A stretch of DNA of 64,000 nucleotides, from positions 160,042,317 to 160,106,316 of the forward strand of contig NC_081405.1 of NCBI RefSeq assembly GCF_030272615.1, read 5' to 3'. The translations under genes and the position numbers were made by a program. Below are positions 46,980 through 58,283 of the stretch, piece by piece. Under the pieces are notes generated by a model. It did no database searches, was not told the DNA's origin, and saw only the letters and a program-made list of their open reading frames with translations. Each line of letters starts with the position of its first letter. The first letter of the stretch is position 1. Origin of the DNA: Cryptomeria japonica. Its lineage: Eukaryota; Streptophyta; Pinopsida; Cupressales; Cupressaceae.

Positions 46980-48543
46980 TGTATGATCAGATTGTGGTAC
47001 CTGCATGAGAGAGGCAAACAACACAAACACACCAATGGGACATTATGTTAGAGATAAAAAATAATTAGAAAAAACAAATGAAATAAAGATGTTAAGCTCA
47101 TCTCATTGTTCTCTATCTCCAAGGATCTTTCAAATCAAGGTGGCTCTCAGCTTGGAAGAGCACTTGATCTATAGGATGACTACCAAAAGAACAAGGGATA
47201 TGTGATGATTCTAAGGTCTAAATGGAAATGCAACTAAGATCTTAGTGAAAGATTTAGATATGAAACTAGGTGATGATATGATGCAAGATATTGATATGAA
47301 GCTAAACTAACATAAAAATGATGTTAAGATGATATTAAGCTAATATGGAAATGAAGCTAACATGATAAATTTGAGCTGTGATGCTACTAAATTATCTAAA
47401 ATGCTATTATCAAAGAAAGGATAACAATGCTTGATGAAATGAGACTATAAATTAGATGCACAAAAGACTTGATATGAGAATGAAGAATGAGAACTCTATT
47501 TATAGGAAAAATAGGGTAATAGAGGGTTGAGATTGAGTAATCTCAACAAAGGCTATGATTGAAAGTTATCAATCCATGTGAGAGATTCAATCCAATCCCA
47601 AGTTAACAAATGTCACCTTGAGAGGGCTTGAGAGGAGATGTAAGAGGCATTAAATGCTTGAGGAGACATCGAGGTTACCTTAGGAGGTAAGGTTGTGGTT
47701 AGGTTAGTGGATAACCAATGGATAAAGCCTTTACCCAAGGGGTAAACTCTTGTGCAAGAGTTAATAGGATAACTAGGGTCAAAGCAATGAGTACTTGATG
47801 AGACCCTTGGGTTAGTTGAGGATTAAGTGAGAGAGAAAATCTCTAATCATGTGGGAAGGTTGAGTTAACCATTAATGGTTAGGAAGACTTTGGGGACGAA
47901 TTTGTAAGAGTCCTTCCAAATTTGGGGGAACTCAACAAGTTAATTTGTTGAATGGATAAAGCTTTAAATGCATTAAGAAGACTTTCTTCCAAATTTGAGA
48001 AGTGAGCTCCTCAAATTTAGGGAAATGACACGATTAGGAGTTGATTAGGCTAATTAAAAGGGTTTAGAAGATTCTAGAAGGCTCTAGAAGAGGTTTAGGA
48101 GGCAAGTGGGAGATGCAGGATTTTGCAAGTGGGTAAGGGAAAATTTTTTTAATTAAAATAAAATTAATTTATTTTAATTTTGGTTGCAACTTGCATTTGT
48201 GGGATTTTGCAAATGGGGGGGATTTAATTAAATATAAATTTAATTAAATGGGATAGAAGAGGGATTTAATTAAATGTAAATTGAATTAAATGGGAAGAGG
48301 ATTTTAATTAAATAAACAAGATTTTTTTAATTAGATGGCTTTAGGGTATTTAATCAAACCTTGGTTTAATTAATGGATTACGTTTTAGAAGAAAGAGGTT
48401 TAGTCAAATCTTTAAATTGATTAATAGGTTAATTAGAAGAATAGGGATATTAATTAAATCTCAATTTAATTAATTGGAAGAAATATGGATAATCAAATGA
48501 ATAAAACTCACTTAATTTGTTGTGCAACTTTTAGGTGTCTACA
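46980..48543 (+). repeat. 3' LTR of E2
   Basis: 1564 bp, TGTATGATCAG...GTCTACA, followed by tttac (48544-48548). It aligns with the 5' LTR 6417-7965 throughout. Confidence 0.9.
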
Positions 48544-48548
48544 TTTAC

Positions 48549-48650
48549 CATTTTGCTTCTTAAAATGTGTATTTGACCAATGACCATCTTTACCACAATA
48601 AGTACAATGGGGCTTTTAGAAGATTGTTCTTTTAACTATTATTAGAATTG
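48549..48650 (-). pseudogene. Level-1 copia Gag, zinc-knuckle segment
   Basis: Minus-strand translation gives CTYCGKDGHWSNTHF, a CCHC knuckle whose last Cys has become His. It lies just upstream of the E2 insertion point and just downstream of the LINE insertion point in gag order. It continues into the protease linker at 6411 when E2 is removed, with a one-base frame change at the junction. Confidence 0.8.
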
Positions 48651-48759
48651 TTTTTTTTGAATAAAAGGGGTAAAAACTTTATTGAAAATTAAGCACAAGA
48701 ATTATAAAGAGAGTCGGAGCCCCGAGGCCCCAGACAGAAACCACCAATCCAGCCCCAAC

Positions 48760-50400
48760 TTATCCAGTTTCATAACCATCCATGTCCTCAGTACAGATCT
48801 TTTGCAAGTCCTGACAGTAATCCTCGGAGAGATGCTCCCAACCTTCAACTTTCAAATCACTATCATATTTTGAGGCCCACTTGGCCAAGCAATCAGCTGC
48901 TCTATTCCATTCATGATGGATGTGGATGAAAGATGCATGCTCCATTAAAGTACTAATTTGGAGAATCTCCTGAACAATCCTTGCCAACTGCCACCGGATC
49001 CCACTAACCTTCTGATCATTCAACAAGTTAACAACCATTTTTGAATCCGATTCATAAATCACCTTCCTTTGACCCAACTCCCAAGCCTGCTCTAGGGCAT
49101 AGAGAATCGCAAATCCCTCCATAAAGTTATTAGACTGCCACCCTTTATGCACCAAAAAGAGGAAAACAACCTCCCCCCTGCTATTCTTGCCTACACCACC
49201 AACTCCAGCAGGGCCTGGGTTCCCCCTTGATGAACGATCAGTGTTAATCTTGATAATCCCATCCAGGGGGGTATCCACCTTCCCACCCTTTGCACCTTCT
49301 TCATAGCCCATCTACCTCTCCTGACACAAGTTGAAATAGGAGACAACTCCTGCAGGCCAAACCTACTCACAATATCTGCCTCATCTCTACTCTGCGGAAA
49401 ATTCACCTCACATTTAGCTTCCACTGTCTCCTGGATCATAGCAATGATCCTATTCCAAACTTGTTGAACAAACAATCTGACCTCACGAAAGATCCTCCTG
49501 TTCCTCTCGAGCCAGATTTGCCATAGAATGAAGATGGGCCCAATGTACCAAACAGTCTGGAGGAAGGAGGACAAGATAGGAGGTCTGCCCAAACTGTTCC
49601 AGAACTCTACCAGAGAATCCATGTGGACACAAGGATGCTTCCACACCCCCCACCAATAATGCCAAATAAGCAGAGAGAAAGGGCATCTAAAGAACAGGTG
49701 TGAGGAATCTTCTTCCCCATAACCACACAAAACACAAATAGAGGGCCGCAAAAATCCCCTCTTGCGGATATTATCCCAAGTTAGACATCTATTCAAAGCC
49801 AAAGTCCAAGCGAAGCAATTACACTTCGGCCAAGAAACATTATTCCACACCTGTTTCCACCAGTTCACCTCTCTTCCCTCAAGTCTTTGGTTCAACAATT
49901 CCTGGTATCCACTAGCCACAGTAAAAATGCCTTAGGATTTGGAGACCAAGCAAGCCCATCCCTACTCTTGAGGGAGCTACAGTGTCTACTTGCCAAAATA
50001 CCCTACAACTCAGCACACTCTTCCTCCATCCCATCAACCAGCCACTCATTAGGAACCTTCCACTGCTCCAACTCCAGCCGACCACACCTATAAACAGCCT
50101 TAAAGTCACTCACCCTTGACCATCCTGCCTCCAAAAACCTCTGGCATAGATTCCCAAGGTTAGGAAATTGATCAAGGGTGGGAGGATATCCATCCCAAGA
50201 GTCGTTCCAGAAAAGGACCTCTTCCCCCCTTCTGCAAATCCAAAATAGACCAGCCTTAATGAGTGAAGCCCCCCTCTTGAGAGTATACCAGATCGATGAG
50301 CCCTTTCCCTCAAGTGGATATCTAAGGATTTCCTCCAACGGGATCCTCTGCATATATTTGTTGGCCAAAATCCTAGCCCAGCCTCAATCTTGCTCAACAC
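48760..50400 (-). pseudogene. LINE A ORF2 C-terminal part: zf-RVT and RNase H
   Basis: The frame 50368-50003 carries the pre-zinc region (GSSIWYTLKRGASLIKAGLFWICRRGEEVLFWNDSWDG). The frame 49919-49191 carries the zinc-binding RT region (WKQVWNNVSWPKCNCFAWTLALNRCLTWDNIRKRG, then CVLCGYGEEDSSHLFFRCPF). The frame 49311-48760 is RNase H with all four expected acidic positions visible: INTDRSSRGNPG, NNFMEGFAIL, YESDSKMV and WNRAADCLAKWA. RNase H would degrade template RNA during target-primed insertion. Frameshifts separate the three pieces. Confidence 0.88.
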
Positions 50401-50424
50401 ACCACCTCCAATACAACTTATCTG

Positions 50425-51131
50425 CTAACGCTTCCCCAAAAAGAATAGACCCTCTCCATTCAAGAATCTCAAAACATGTGGACCACCCCCCACCAATCCA
50501 AAAACTAGAAACCAGAAAATGATCCAACCTCTCTGTAATCCAATACTCTCCCAACCTCCTATTGTTCCAAGTGAACAACCCATTGCCAGGCTTAATGTCA
50601 ACAAGTTGCAATGAAGATATACTATCTTGAAAAAGGAAAGAGGAAGGTTCTGACCGCATAACCCCCCCCCCCCCCGCTTCTTCTCACTCAACTCGAGGAT
50701 GGCATTGAAATCTCCTGCCATAATCCAAGGATGAAAAGGGGCCAGCCTTCGCACACCTGAAATATGAGACTATAAGTGTTGCTCACCCTTAAATTAGTAG
50801 GGGCATAGATGTTAGAAAACAAGATAAGTTCCCCCATCTCAAGACTAGATTTAACCCCATATACCGAAGATCTGGAGGCAACCCACCAGACAGGGCTAAA
50901 TCTTAATGGGTTCCAAAGGTAGGCCGCCCCTTCAGAGGAGCCAGCTGCCCCAATGCACTTACACTCACCACGCCCCCACAACTTTGGCACCAGACCCATC
51001 ATACTCTCCACTAAAAGTTTAGTTTCTTGCAAGAATAGGACATCAGGTGAATGATTCCTAATCAAATCCCGAACAACTTTTTGTCTAGGGCCACTGTTCA
51101 AGCCCCCCACATTCCACGAAAGCACAATCAT
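50425..51131 (-). pseudogene. LINE A ORF2 endonuclease, truncated at the SDH motif
   Basis: It starts MIVLSWNVGGLNSGPRQKVVRDLI and contains LQETKL, the YAPTN block, MAGDFNAIL and GNGLFTWNNRR..RLDHFLVSSFW: the ordered motifs of an AP-type LINE endonuclease that nicks target DNA. The frame changes near 50750 and near the C-run at 50662-50675. The last motif, normally RGSDHYP, stops at EWRGS. The next residues (FGEALADKLYWRWC) belong to the region after the RT domain, so the deletion took the SDH motif and the RT together. Confidence 0.88.
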
Positions 51132-52374
51132 TTACGAGGATTGGAAAAGTGAGAATCCAAAGTCTTTACTGACCCTGACTCAACCAAATTATCCCCCATC
51201 AATTTGATATTATCTGGATCCTTCTTTCTGCCAACCTTTGAACTCTTCTCTGAAGCACTTTTCTTTATATCTTTCTGATGCAGAACCAAGTGAGCGGAGG
51301 ACTTATTACTTTTACCCCCAGCTGGTTCCATTTTCAAAGCCATCGGAGAACCCTCCCCCTCAACCAAATTCACCTCAACACCAGGAGTGATTCCCAAATG
51401 GACCCCTATTGGCTAATCCATCTCCATCTACTGGCTTCCAACCACTAGCAAGGCCAGGGTAGACTCCTCAATTACTCTTTCCGGAGCCCCCCTGATGCAC
51501 CTTGATACAAAGGTGTAAACCCCGGATTTACTTCCTGATGGCTAAGGTCATCCAAGACCTCAAATCTGTTGAAGGAATCCTCCTCCTGTCTCTCCTATAA
51601 GGGCCTCTTTTGTCCTCGGTTTATGTTCTTTGTCTTAACTGAGACAAACCCATCAACACCCGCAACCTCGATCGACATGGCATCTTTCCCCTTCTCAGCC
51701 CTATCTAGGCTCGGGTTCGACTGCTGAGGTTGGCGCACCGCCGGTTTATATCTAGGGCACTTATGCTGTAAGTGACCATACTCATGACACAACCAACATC
51801 AGAAAGGTAAAGTCTCATAATCTAACTGTTGAACCCAAGAATAAGAGCCTGAGCACATATCTATAGCATCTGGCAAAGGTCTACTAAGATCAATTTCAAC
51901 ACAGATACGCGCAAAGGTCATTACCTTTCTCCCCAGGGCTTGTGTTGAAGATCCCACTAGCCTCCCAAGCAGAGCAACAAGCATCTGAAGCACATCCTCC
52001 CGACAGCATTCCACAAGAAAACATGGTAACCGAACCCACACTGGAACCCTATTTGGGAGCTCCTCTGAAGGATTACACCTCGCATGCCAAGGCTTGATGA
52101 ACAATCCCACCTGGTTGTAAAAATGCGAGCCCCCTTCAAAGACCCTATTGCGATCCTCCATTCAATTGAAAGTAACCATGAAGTAGTTATTTGCCAACAA
52201 CATAATCTCCATTTGCCCTTTCGGCGCCCAAGTCCTCTGCACCCAGTTTTCCAAAAACTGCAAGGAAACCCTCATTCCCAAAACTTGCAGTATAGCGAGT
52301 GTTTTGAAAAATATTCAATGTCTTCAGCTATCATCTCACGAGGAATAACCAACTTTGGCCTCTCGCTGCTATGA
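51132..52374 (-). pseudogene. LINE A ORF1 (nucleic-acid-binding)
   Basis: The frame 52161-51799 contains the DUF4283-like end pattern (RVPVWVRLPCFLVECCREDVLQMLVALLGRLVGSSTQALGR, then FARICVEIDLSRPLPDAI). It is followed across a TGA (an Arg codon CGA in relatives, judging by context) by the knuckle CWLCHEYGHLQHKC at about 51790-51750. A Ser/Lys-rich tail (51397-51128) follows. ORF1 would bind LINE RNA. The N-terminal part beyond 52161 is decayed. Confidence 0.8.
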
Positions 52375-52926
52375 TGTTAGAGTTGGCAGCACTCCCAACC
52401 CCTGAATCAGAGGCAAACAGATTATTGTTAAACATCTTCATACTCTGGAGTGAGGGTTTTGAGCCCACTGCAGCACGAAAATCCATGGCTGGAGCAACCT
52501 ACGAGGCCTCACCACCAAAACTCGACATCGAAGTGCAAAAATAAAATGAGGGTGCCTATAAAACCACACCCCAGAGGGCTGCTCAAAGAAGCTCGGAGCC
52601 CAAGACACCACTCCGTCCACACACCACCAAAAGATGGAGCTAGCCGACACCCCAAGCTCACGAGAGACCCTCGTGCCACAGCCAGCCGGATCCCCACCCG
52701 TGCGCAACCTAAACTCCACCCCTGCGCAGCCTAAACGCCACCCCCGGGCAGCCTCATCCCCACCCAGCAACCCCCACAACACCCCCACACCCAAAACCGC
52801 TCCTTGCCCAACACCTGCAGCCCTGTCACACCCCCGATACCCTGCACAACCCTCCCCGCCGCACTAGCAACGCCACCACCCATGAGCTAGGCCGCACGCA
52901 GATGCCCAAACGCACAACATCGTCAT
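52375..52926 (-). promoter_or_regulatory. GC-rich 5' end of LINE A
   Basis: This is markedly C-rich on the plus strand (G-rich on the LINE strand), unlike the AT-rich surroundings, and without a convincing frame on either strand. It is probably the 5' untranslated region and internal promoter of the LINE. The short plus-strand Pro/Ala-rich ORFs are compositional. Confidence 0.5.
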
Positions 52927-53161
52927 ACTATTATTATAATTTTTTTGATCAAGTAAAAGCAGGTATTTGAAAGGTACCTGAACCTTGTACAAGCCAAGAG
53001 AATAGAACTGCTAGAAAAAAGTGCTTGATCACTTCAAAAAGACAAAATGATCCCAGCGAAAGGGATCAACTAACATAACATATCATTAAAAACCCGGAAC
53101 AGACAGCGAAAGGAAAGCACAGAGACAACAAAAAGACAGAACCTAGGACACCAACAGAGAC

Positions 53162-54919
53162 CTAAATACTATTCATAATTTCCTCAGCATGAACAACCAT
53201 CTGTTTCATGTTGTTCGCTGAGGTCTTCATTTCCTCCAGCTCACGACCTTTGATGTCACCCTTGATCTTTGTGTTAGCTCTGGTCCTCCTTTCATGACCC
53301 TTCTTGTCCAGCTGCTCTTTATCACCATCCTTCTCAGCATTGTTCTCAAACCTGTTGATAAGGATGTTCATGTTGTCCACCGACGATTTGAGGATTTGGA
53401 AATTTTGGTCTGCAATCTTCTTGACGTTGAGTTCCAACCTGTCAATTCTGTTGCCGAAGTCATTCATTTTATTTTCCATTTCCTTTCTATCTCCCATCTC
53501 ATTGACCTTTTTTTCCGTAGCTATGATTTTTCTAACCATACATTCAATAGCTTCTGCATTATGCAGAACGGCAACCAATTCTTTAACATGTTCAGTCAGG
53601 GGCTTATCACCAACCATAACTCTTGTGATAGCCTGCGTATCTATTTTCAAACTGTTGATATCCTTCACCATGGTAGTGATGGTCTCACAGAAGGCTTTAA
53701 CATTATCATTGTCACCACTGCTACTTTTATCCCCTTTATCCTCCTTTTGCAGACTTGTGGTATTCACGACCTCAATATTGCCCATCACCAAGTTACCCTC
53801 CCCTTCTTTATCCTGACCCTCAACCTTCTTGTTTTCTTCAGCCTCCTCCTCAGAATCAACCAGAATGTGGTTGATGTCTGAATTGTTACCCTTTTTAGTA
53901 TTCTTCCTCTGAGTCTGCTTTCCAGTAGCTTTCCCTTTCTTTTTTTTAACAATTTTTATCTCAAAGGATTCGGTTTCAGAATCTGACATTTCTGATTCCA
54001 CAATAATCCTTCTCTTCTTGGCCCTATTCCTCCCTTTTTTGCTAGTTTCTTCCGATTCTCCCTCGGTCTCCGATTCAAAGTTAAATCCGCTAGCTTCACT
54101 CTTCATATTCTCATCTCTTGCATTTTTGCTTTTAATAGGCTTTTCAATGCACTTCCCCTTAAGCATTTTATAAACCAGGACCATAAGCCCCTGGTGGAGG
54201 GCATGGTCGCCTTTAGGGTCCTTCTGAACCTCCTTTATAGTATGATCCATTGAGCATGCTAGGTAATAGGGTAGGCTCACCTTTTCCCCATGATGGAAAT
54301 GGTTGAGCAAAACAAAGTGATGCCCGTAGGCTCTGGTAAACCTACCATCTAAGGTAATGTATGCAATAGAAGCGAATAAAACAAACCTCCATGGCCTGCA
54401 AATTCTCTTCGGAGCATGGTAGGAGTTGTCGATTTTAATCATCTTTCTCCTCTCTTCGTCCGTGACAGGAAACTTATCTGCTACTTTATCTGATATGCCT
54501 CAGTCCCTGTAAAATTTCATTCCCTCAGTAGTCATCCCCGTGGCCTCAACAATGACCTCTTCATCAACATTCATCATCTGGGATCTGATAAGGATTTTGC
54601 CATTTTTACAGTTCTTGATGAAATAGCTAGTGATTGTGGGGTCTTTCCCACTTAGCCGCTCCATGAAAACATTCAGACCCCCCTACTGAAGGATATCCCA
54701 AACTTCTTTGTTCTTTCTCTAGTCAGAGCAAGAAGTAGGTTCGAATCTTTTCTTGTTACCTCCCATTTTTCCAGCACCTTCCTTGCAATTCCTTCTCTCA
54801 GCTTGATAACCTCTCCTCTGGTTTCTGTGGGTACTCTGTAAGAACGCCCAGAATCCGTGCCAGATAATAATGATAAGACACCTATATAAATGCCCATTAT
54901 CTTCGATAAAACCCTGCAT
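53162..54919 (-). pseudogene. LINE B extra ORF, unknown, highly charged coiled-coil protein
   Basis: The C-terminal frame 54442-53162 is open for 426 codons. Upstream it continues across stops and a frame change to an ATG at 54919, giving roughly 580 codons. N-terminal features include FMERLSGKDPTITSYFIKN and NVDEEVIVEATGM, then a conserved-looking block RPWRFVLFASIAYITLDGRFTRAYGHHFVLLNHF. The middle is Glu/Ser/Lys-rich with KKKKGK basic runs (possible nuclear localisation), and the last 200 residues have heptad-like coiled-coil character. A TAG at about 54684 sits where the context suggests CAG. It lies 20 bp downstream of the RNase H frame. I do not know its function. The N-terminal pattern resembles the E4 long ORF (TPQEIHAVTGF against DEEVIVEATGM). 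Confidence 0.55.
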
Positions 54920-54939
54920 CGAAAAAGGCGGAAGGGGAA

Positions 54940-56403
54940 TTAGAAATAATGATTAAAAGTACCATGTTGCCTTGTCTGGCTCTGGTCCTGATTAAGCAGG
55001 GATTTCATTTCACTTGCAATCTCCATTTCACCATAACTAGTAATGATGTCTCCCGATTGGCAAGCCAGGTTGGCTGCCCAATCAACGCAGGAGTTGGCCT
55101 CCCTATACACATCTATAAAAACACACATTTCAAATTCTTCGCTGATTTTCCTAGTTGCTTTAATAGCATTACTAATTGACCAAGAAGGCGGGAATTTCAT
55201 ATTTAAACAATTGATTAGGTTTAAAGAGTCTCCTTCACACCAAAATTTAGTGCGTTTAGCTTCCTTGGCAAAGGATCATCCCATGGTAAGCCGCCATGGC
55301 TTCGGCAACATGATTAGTCTGATTTCCTATGGGAATACATTTTATGATTTTTCATATTCCCCATTCATCCCTTAGGACCACTCCACATCCTGCAACACCC
55401 GGGTTACCCTTTGAGGCCCCATCAAAATTGATTTTCATCCATCCCTTGGGCGGACTGATCCATATCACACCCTCTCTAGGGTTGATCTGAAAGCACTCTT
55501 GACCCTTTAATCTCCACTTTTTGTAGATAAATTGATCATCCTTATCTTGAGGATTATCAATACTGCCTATGATATTCATATTTTCCACTATACTTCTTAT
55601 TTTTTCAAACACAATTTTAGCCTTAGTAACTGTCTTTTCTCTGAAAACTCTATCATTTCTCTCTTTCCATATGCCCCAACACATGTGAGGTACAGCAATT
55701 TTCCATAATAAGGTTGTGGATTTATTTCTTGAAGGATGATGCCAAGAATTGAAAATCTCCTGAATCGACTTGGGGAAACCCCAACTGACTTTGAAGTGAT
55801 CTAGACAACTTCCCCAGACATCAACAGAGAAAGGGCAATGAAAGAGCATATGATTTATAGTCTCCTCATTCTGCTTACAAAGAATACAAAAACTAGGCAT
55901 ACTAATACCTCTTTTTCTGATATTCTCAGTAGTAAGAATTTTATCTTGAAGGGTTGTCCAGAAGAAAATGTTTATCTTAGGGGTGAGGCCTTACACCCAT
56001 GCTTTAGCCTAGCATGGGCTTTCCATGTTGTAGAACTGTTGATGATATAGAGAAGCCACTGTAAAAGTACCACTAGCTGTGGATTTCCAAATTAAATGGT
56101 CTTCTTCTTCAACCCTCACCATAGAGTTCATGACTTTATTCAAACTACCCAAAGACTAGTCCACCTGAGATAAGTCCTTCCACTGTCCATCTTTCCAGTA
56201 ATCCTCCACCTTGGTTCCAAATCTTTCCTTACATTGGTTCTGAAATCTGTTCCACTCAGGGTTTTCATTCAAAGGGATCTCTAGAAGCCAAGGGTCATCC
56301 CGGAATTGGATAAGATTCCCTTTCCCCAATTTCCATTTTGCACCTTTGACAAGTAAGTCTCTTGTTCTAGAGACATTTTTCCAAATATTGGATCCAATTG
56401 AGA
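54940..56403 (-). pseudogene. LINE B ORF2 C-terminal fragment: zf-RVT and RNase H
   Basis: The fragment at 56403-56156 has IWKNVSRTRDLLVKGAKWKLGKGNLIQFRDDPWL, the region before the zinc motif. 55900-55352 has the zinc motif CILCKQNEETINHMLFHCPF and the RNase H start INFDGASKGNPGVAG. 55200-54940 has the RNase H end (EANSCVDWAANLACQSG). It differs clearly in sequence from LINE A, so it is another family. Frameshifts are near 55350 and 56000. The RT, endonuclease and ORF1 are absent by 5' truncation. Confidence 0.85.
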
Positions 56404-57128
56404 TATTATTAGAATTGTTATTATAGGAGTTAGAATGAAATTTATTATTAGAATAATGATGATAATGATTATGATTATGATTATGGTTTTGGTTTTTAGA
56501 CATAAAAGCACGTTCACTACTTTTAAGAGTACTAAAGTGAATTAATTTAGCTTCTTCTTGACATAATAAAGTACAAAAGATATCATAAGTAAGTTGAGTA
56601 GATAAAGAAGGAATAGCTAATTGAGCATGAATATTAATAATAAATTGATGAAATTGACGAGGAACACATTTTCTAAGAATCATATGATTTAAACGAGAAG
56701 AATCAAGCTTAACTCATAAACCATTTAATTGACTATTAACATAATCAAACTTTAATAAGAATTCGTTCATGGTTTTAAAATTCGTATACCTGAGGTCTTC
56801 AAGTTGATCTTGAAGCTGAATTTTTCGAGATTCATTTAAACTGTCATAAATTATTTTTTAAAATTTTCCGTGCTTCATATACTTCTATACAATTCTCAAT
56901 AAGAACATACAATTCAGAAACCATTGATATACCAATTCAACCAAGTACTACCTCATGTTTAGCCTTCCATATGTCTTGATTGGCTTGAGGTGCAATTGAA
57001 GCTAGCTTTGGGTTTTTATCAGTAGCAACATCAAAATGGTGCTTGAAGCAAAAAATAAAAGAAATGTGTTTTCCATTAATGATAATTATAGCTATTTAAC
57101 TTAATTTCAGGAATTAAAGTAGACATGA
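56404..57128 (-). pseudogene. Level-1 copia Gag, N-terminal and core part
   Basis: The minus-strand frame from 56683 to 56404 contains the UBN2-type Gag core (CTLLCQEEAKLIHFSTLKSS) followed by an Asn/His-rich linker (NQNHNHNHNHYHHYSNN), at which the LINE is inserted. Decayed sequence up to an ATG near 57128 would be the N-terminus. The coding continues at 48650-48549 once the LINEs are removed. Confidence 0.8.
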
Positions 57129-58283
57129 TAACAACATAAAATATCACCTAAAAAAAGTACCCAAGCTTGCGAAAAAATAAAATACCTCCCTTGTGTGAGA
57201 GAAAATATTAATTAACTTGATTAAAATATATAATAACAATATTAAAAAATTTCAAATCTTTAATAATAAATTTAAATTTAAAAAAGTTTTGATTTAAAAA
57301 AGAAATAACTTTATATTTAAAATTTATTCTTTAAAAAATTTAAATTTATATTCATATATGATAAAAGCTTGAAATCTTTTTATTTAAAAAACTTTAATTT
57401 TATTTAAATTTTATATTGTTAAAAACTTTAATTAAAAAAGCTTTAAAACTTTAATAAAACAATAAAATAAATCCAAGCAAAGATGTGAATACACTGTAGG
57501 TAACAGAGATGTTCAATTGCAAGGTGCAAAGGCGTTCAAATGACAAGGAGAATTTGAATTTGGCAGACATTAAGGAAGACGATTATTGTAGAGGCGTTAA
57601 AGAAGAGCACGAGGACAGAGTTCAGAAAAGGATCTGAGTATTTTAGGAGTTTACTGCAAGCCCAAAAGTCGAAAATGCAACAAGAAAAGCGGTAAAAATT
57701 ATGTGCCGGTGTATTAGTTGCGTATACTGAACAAAGAATAAAAAAGATCACGTTGCTATTTGGTGGAGTTCCTCGTTTGTGCAAACTGGACTGGCTTGAG
57801 CATAAGCTTATGTGGGCTTCGAAAATCACCGAGTGCACTCTAGTATGGTGATGCGGTTTGCTATCGGTGTTAGCCTCTTCCTTGTGTGTTATCGAGAACA
57901 ATATAGACAACTAGGAGTAGGAAAACAATCGATGGCAGAATTGAACAAAGTGCAAATAAACAAGGTGCAAATCTATGAATTCAAATAGTGTAAAAGAATT
58001 GATAAATGAATAGGGGCAACCGATTCGAAGAGGTAAAAAGAGGTGAAAATGATTGAACTACAGAACTATGAGTTGAAACAAATAAATTAGGTTGACAGAG
58101 TTAAAAGAAAAGATGGAGGAAGCAAAAACTTCAATGTTATCAAATACGTATGCTTGACTAAATGATAAACTAAGTTATAATATCTGAAAAATGGTGTGAA
58201 TTGCAAATAAATAACACATGTAATAACAGATTAAAACTAACAATATGAAATCTCTATTAACAAAATCCCACAAGCAAGAAAAA
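57129..58283 (-). other. Leader region of level-1 copia, unassigned
   Basis: AT-rich, with runs of ttaaa/aattta at 57200-57480. I see no primer-binding site next to the LTR edge at 58283 and no convincing gene. The 124-codon minus frame 57910-57536 has no recognised features. At 1.15 kb this is long for a copia leader, so an unrecognised insertion is possible. Confidence 0.4.

Larger units (their letters stand above)
6417..48543 (+). mobile_element. 42-kb non-coding (LARD-like) LTR retrotransposon E2 with nested passengers
   Basis: Two direct repeats of about 1.55 kb begin TGTATG.TCAG and end GTCTACA, and flank 39 kb. The 5-bp sequence tttac is present immediately outside both ends (6412-6416 and 48544-48548), a perfect TSD. 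Removing the block rejoins the gag and protease regions of the level-1 copia. After removing nested elements the unit would be about 12.5 kb, or about 10.8 kb if the 26.27-27.93 kb block is also an insertion. I find no gag, protease, integrase or RT of its own, which fits the large retrotransposon derivative (LARD) class. The plus orientation is inferred from the leader stem-loop shared with E3. Confidence 0.85.
48651..52926 (-). mobile_element. LINE A: near full-length L1-type element lacking its RT core
   Basis: Minus-strand order: GC-rich 5' end (about 52926-52400), ORF1 with DUF4283-like region and CCHC knuckle, endonuclease, a deletion in place of the RT core, zinc-binding RT C-terminal region, RNase H, 3' end and poly(A) (T8 at 48651-48658). 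Target sequence copies actattatta.aatt lie at both ends (48635-48649 and 52927-52941). No other RT fragment occurs in the unit. Confidence 0.85.
52942..56403 (-). mobile_element. LINE B: 5'-truncated LINE with an extra downstream ORF
   Basis: The minus strand starts abruptly inside ORF2 at 56403, runs through zf-RVT and RNase H to about 54940, continues through a second coding region (54919-53162) and ends with a short poly(A) (T7 at 52940-52946). A target copy tattattagaattg is at its 5' side (56404-56417), and a near-identical copy is at its 3' side (52929-52941; the second half is shared with LINE A). There is no poly(A) between the two coding regions. 5' truncation is typical of LINE insertion. 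Confidence 0.75.

Noticed and set aside
53294-53881. Plus-strand hydrophobic ORFs of 170-195 codons, membrane-like
   Set aside because: They lie antisense to the LINE B extra ORF; the sense frame is much longer and has protein-like composition.
57536-57910. 124-codon minus ORF in the copia leader
   Set aside because: It shows no recognisable motif and sits in an AT-rich, stop-rich neighbourhood. It is kept only as a remark.
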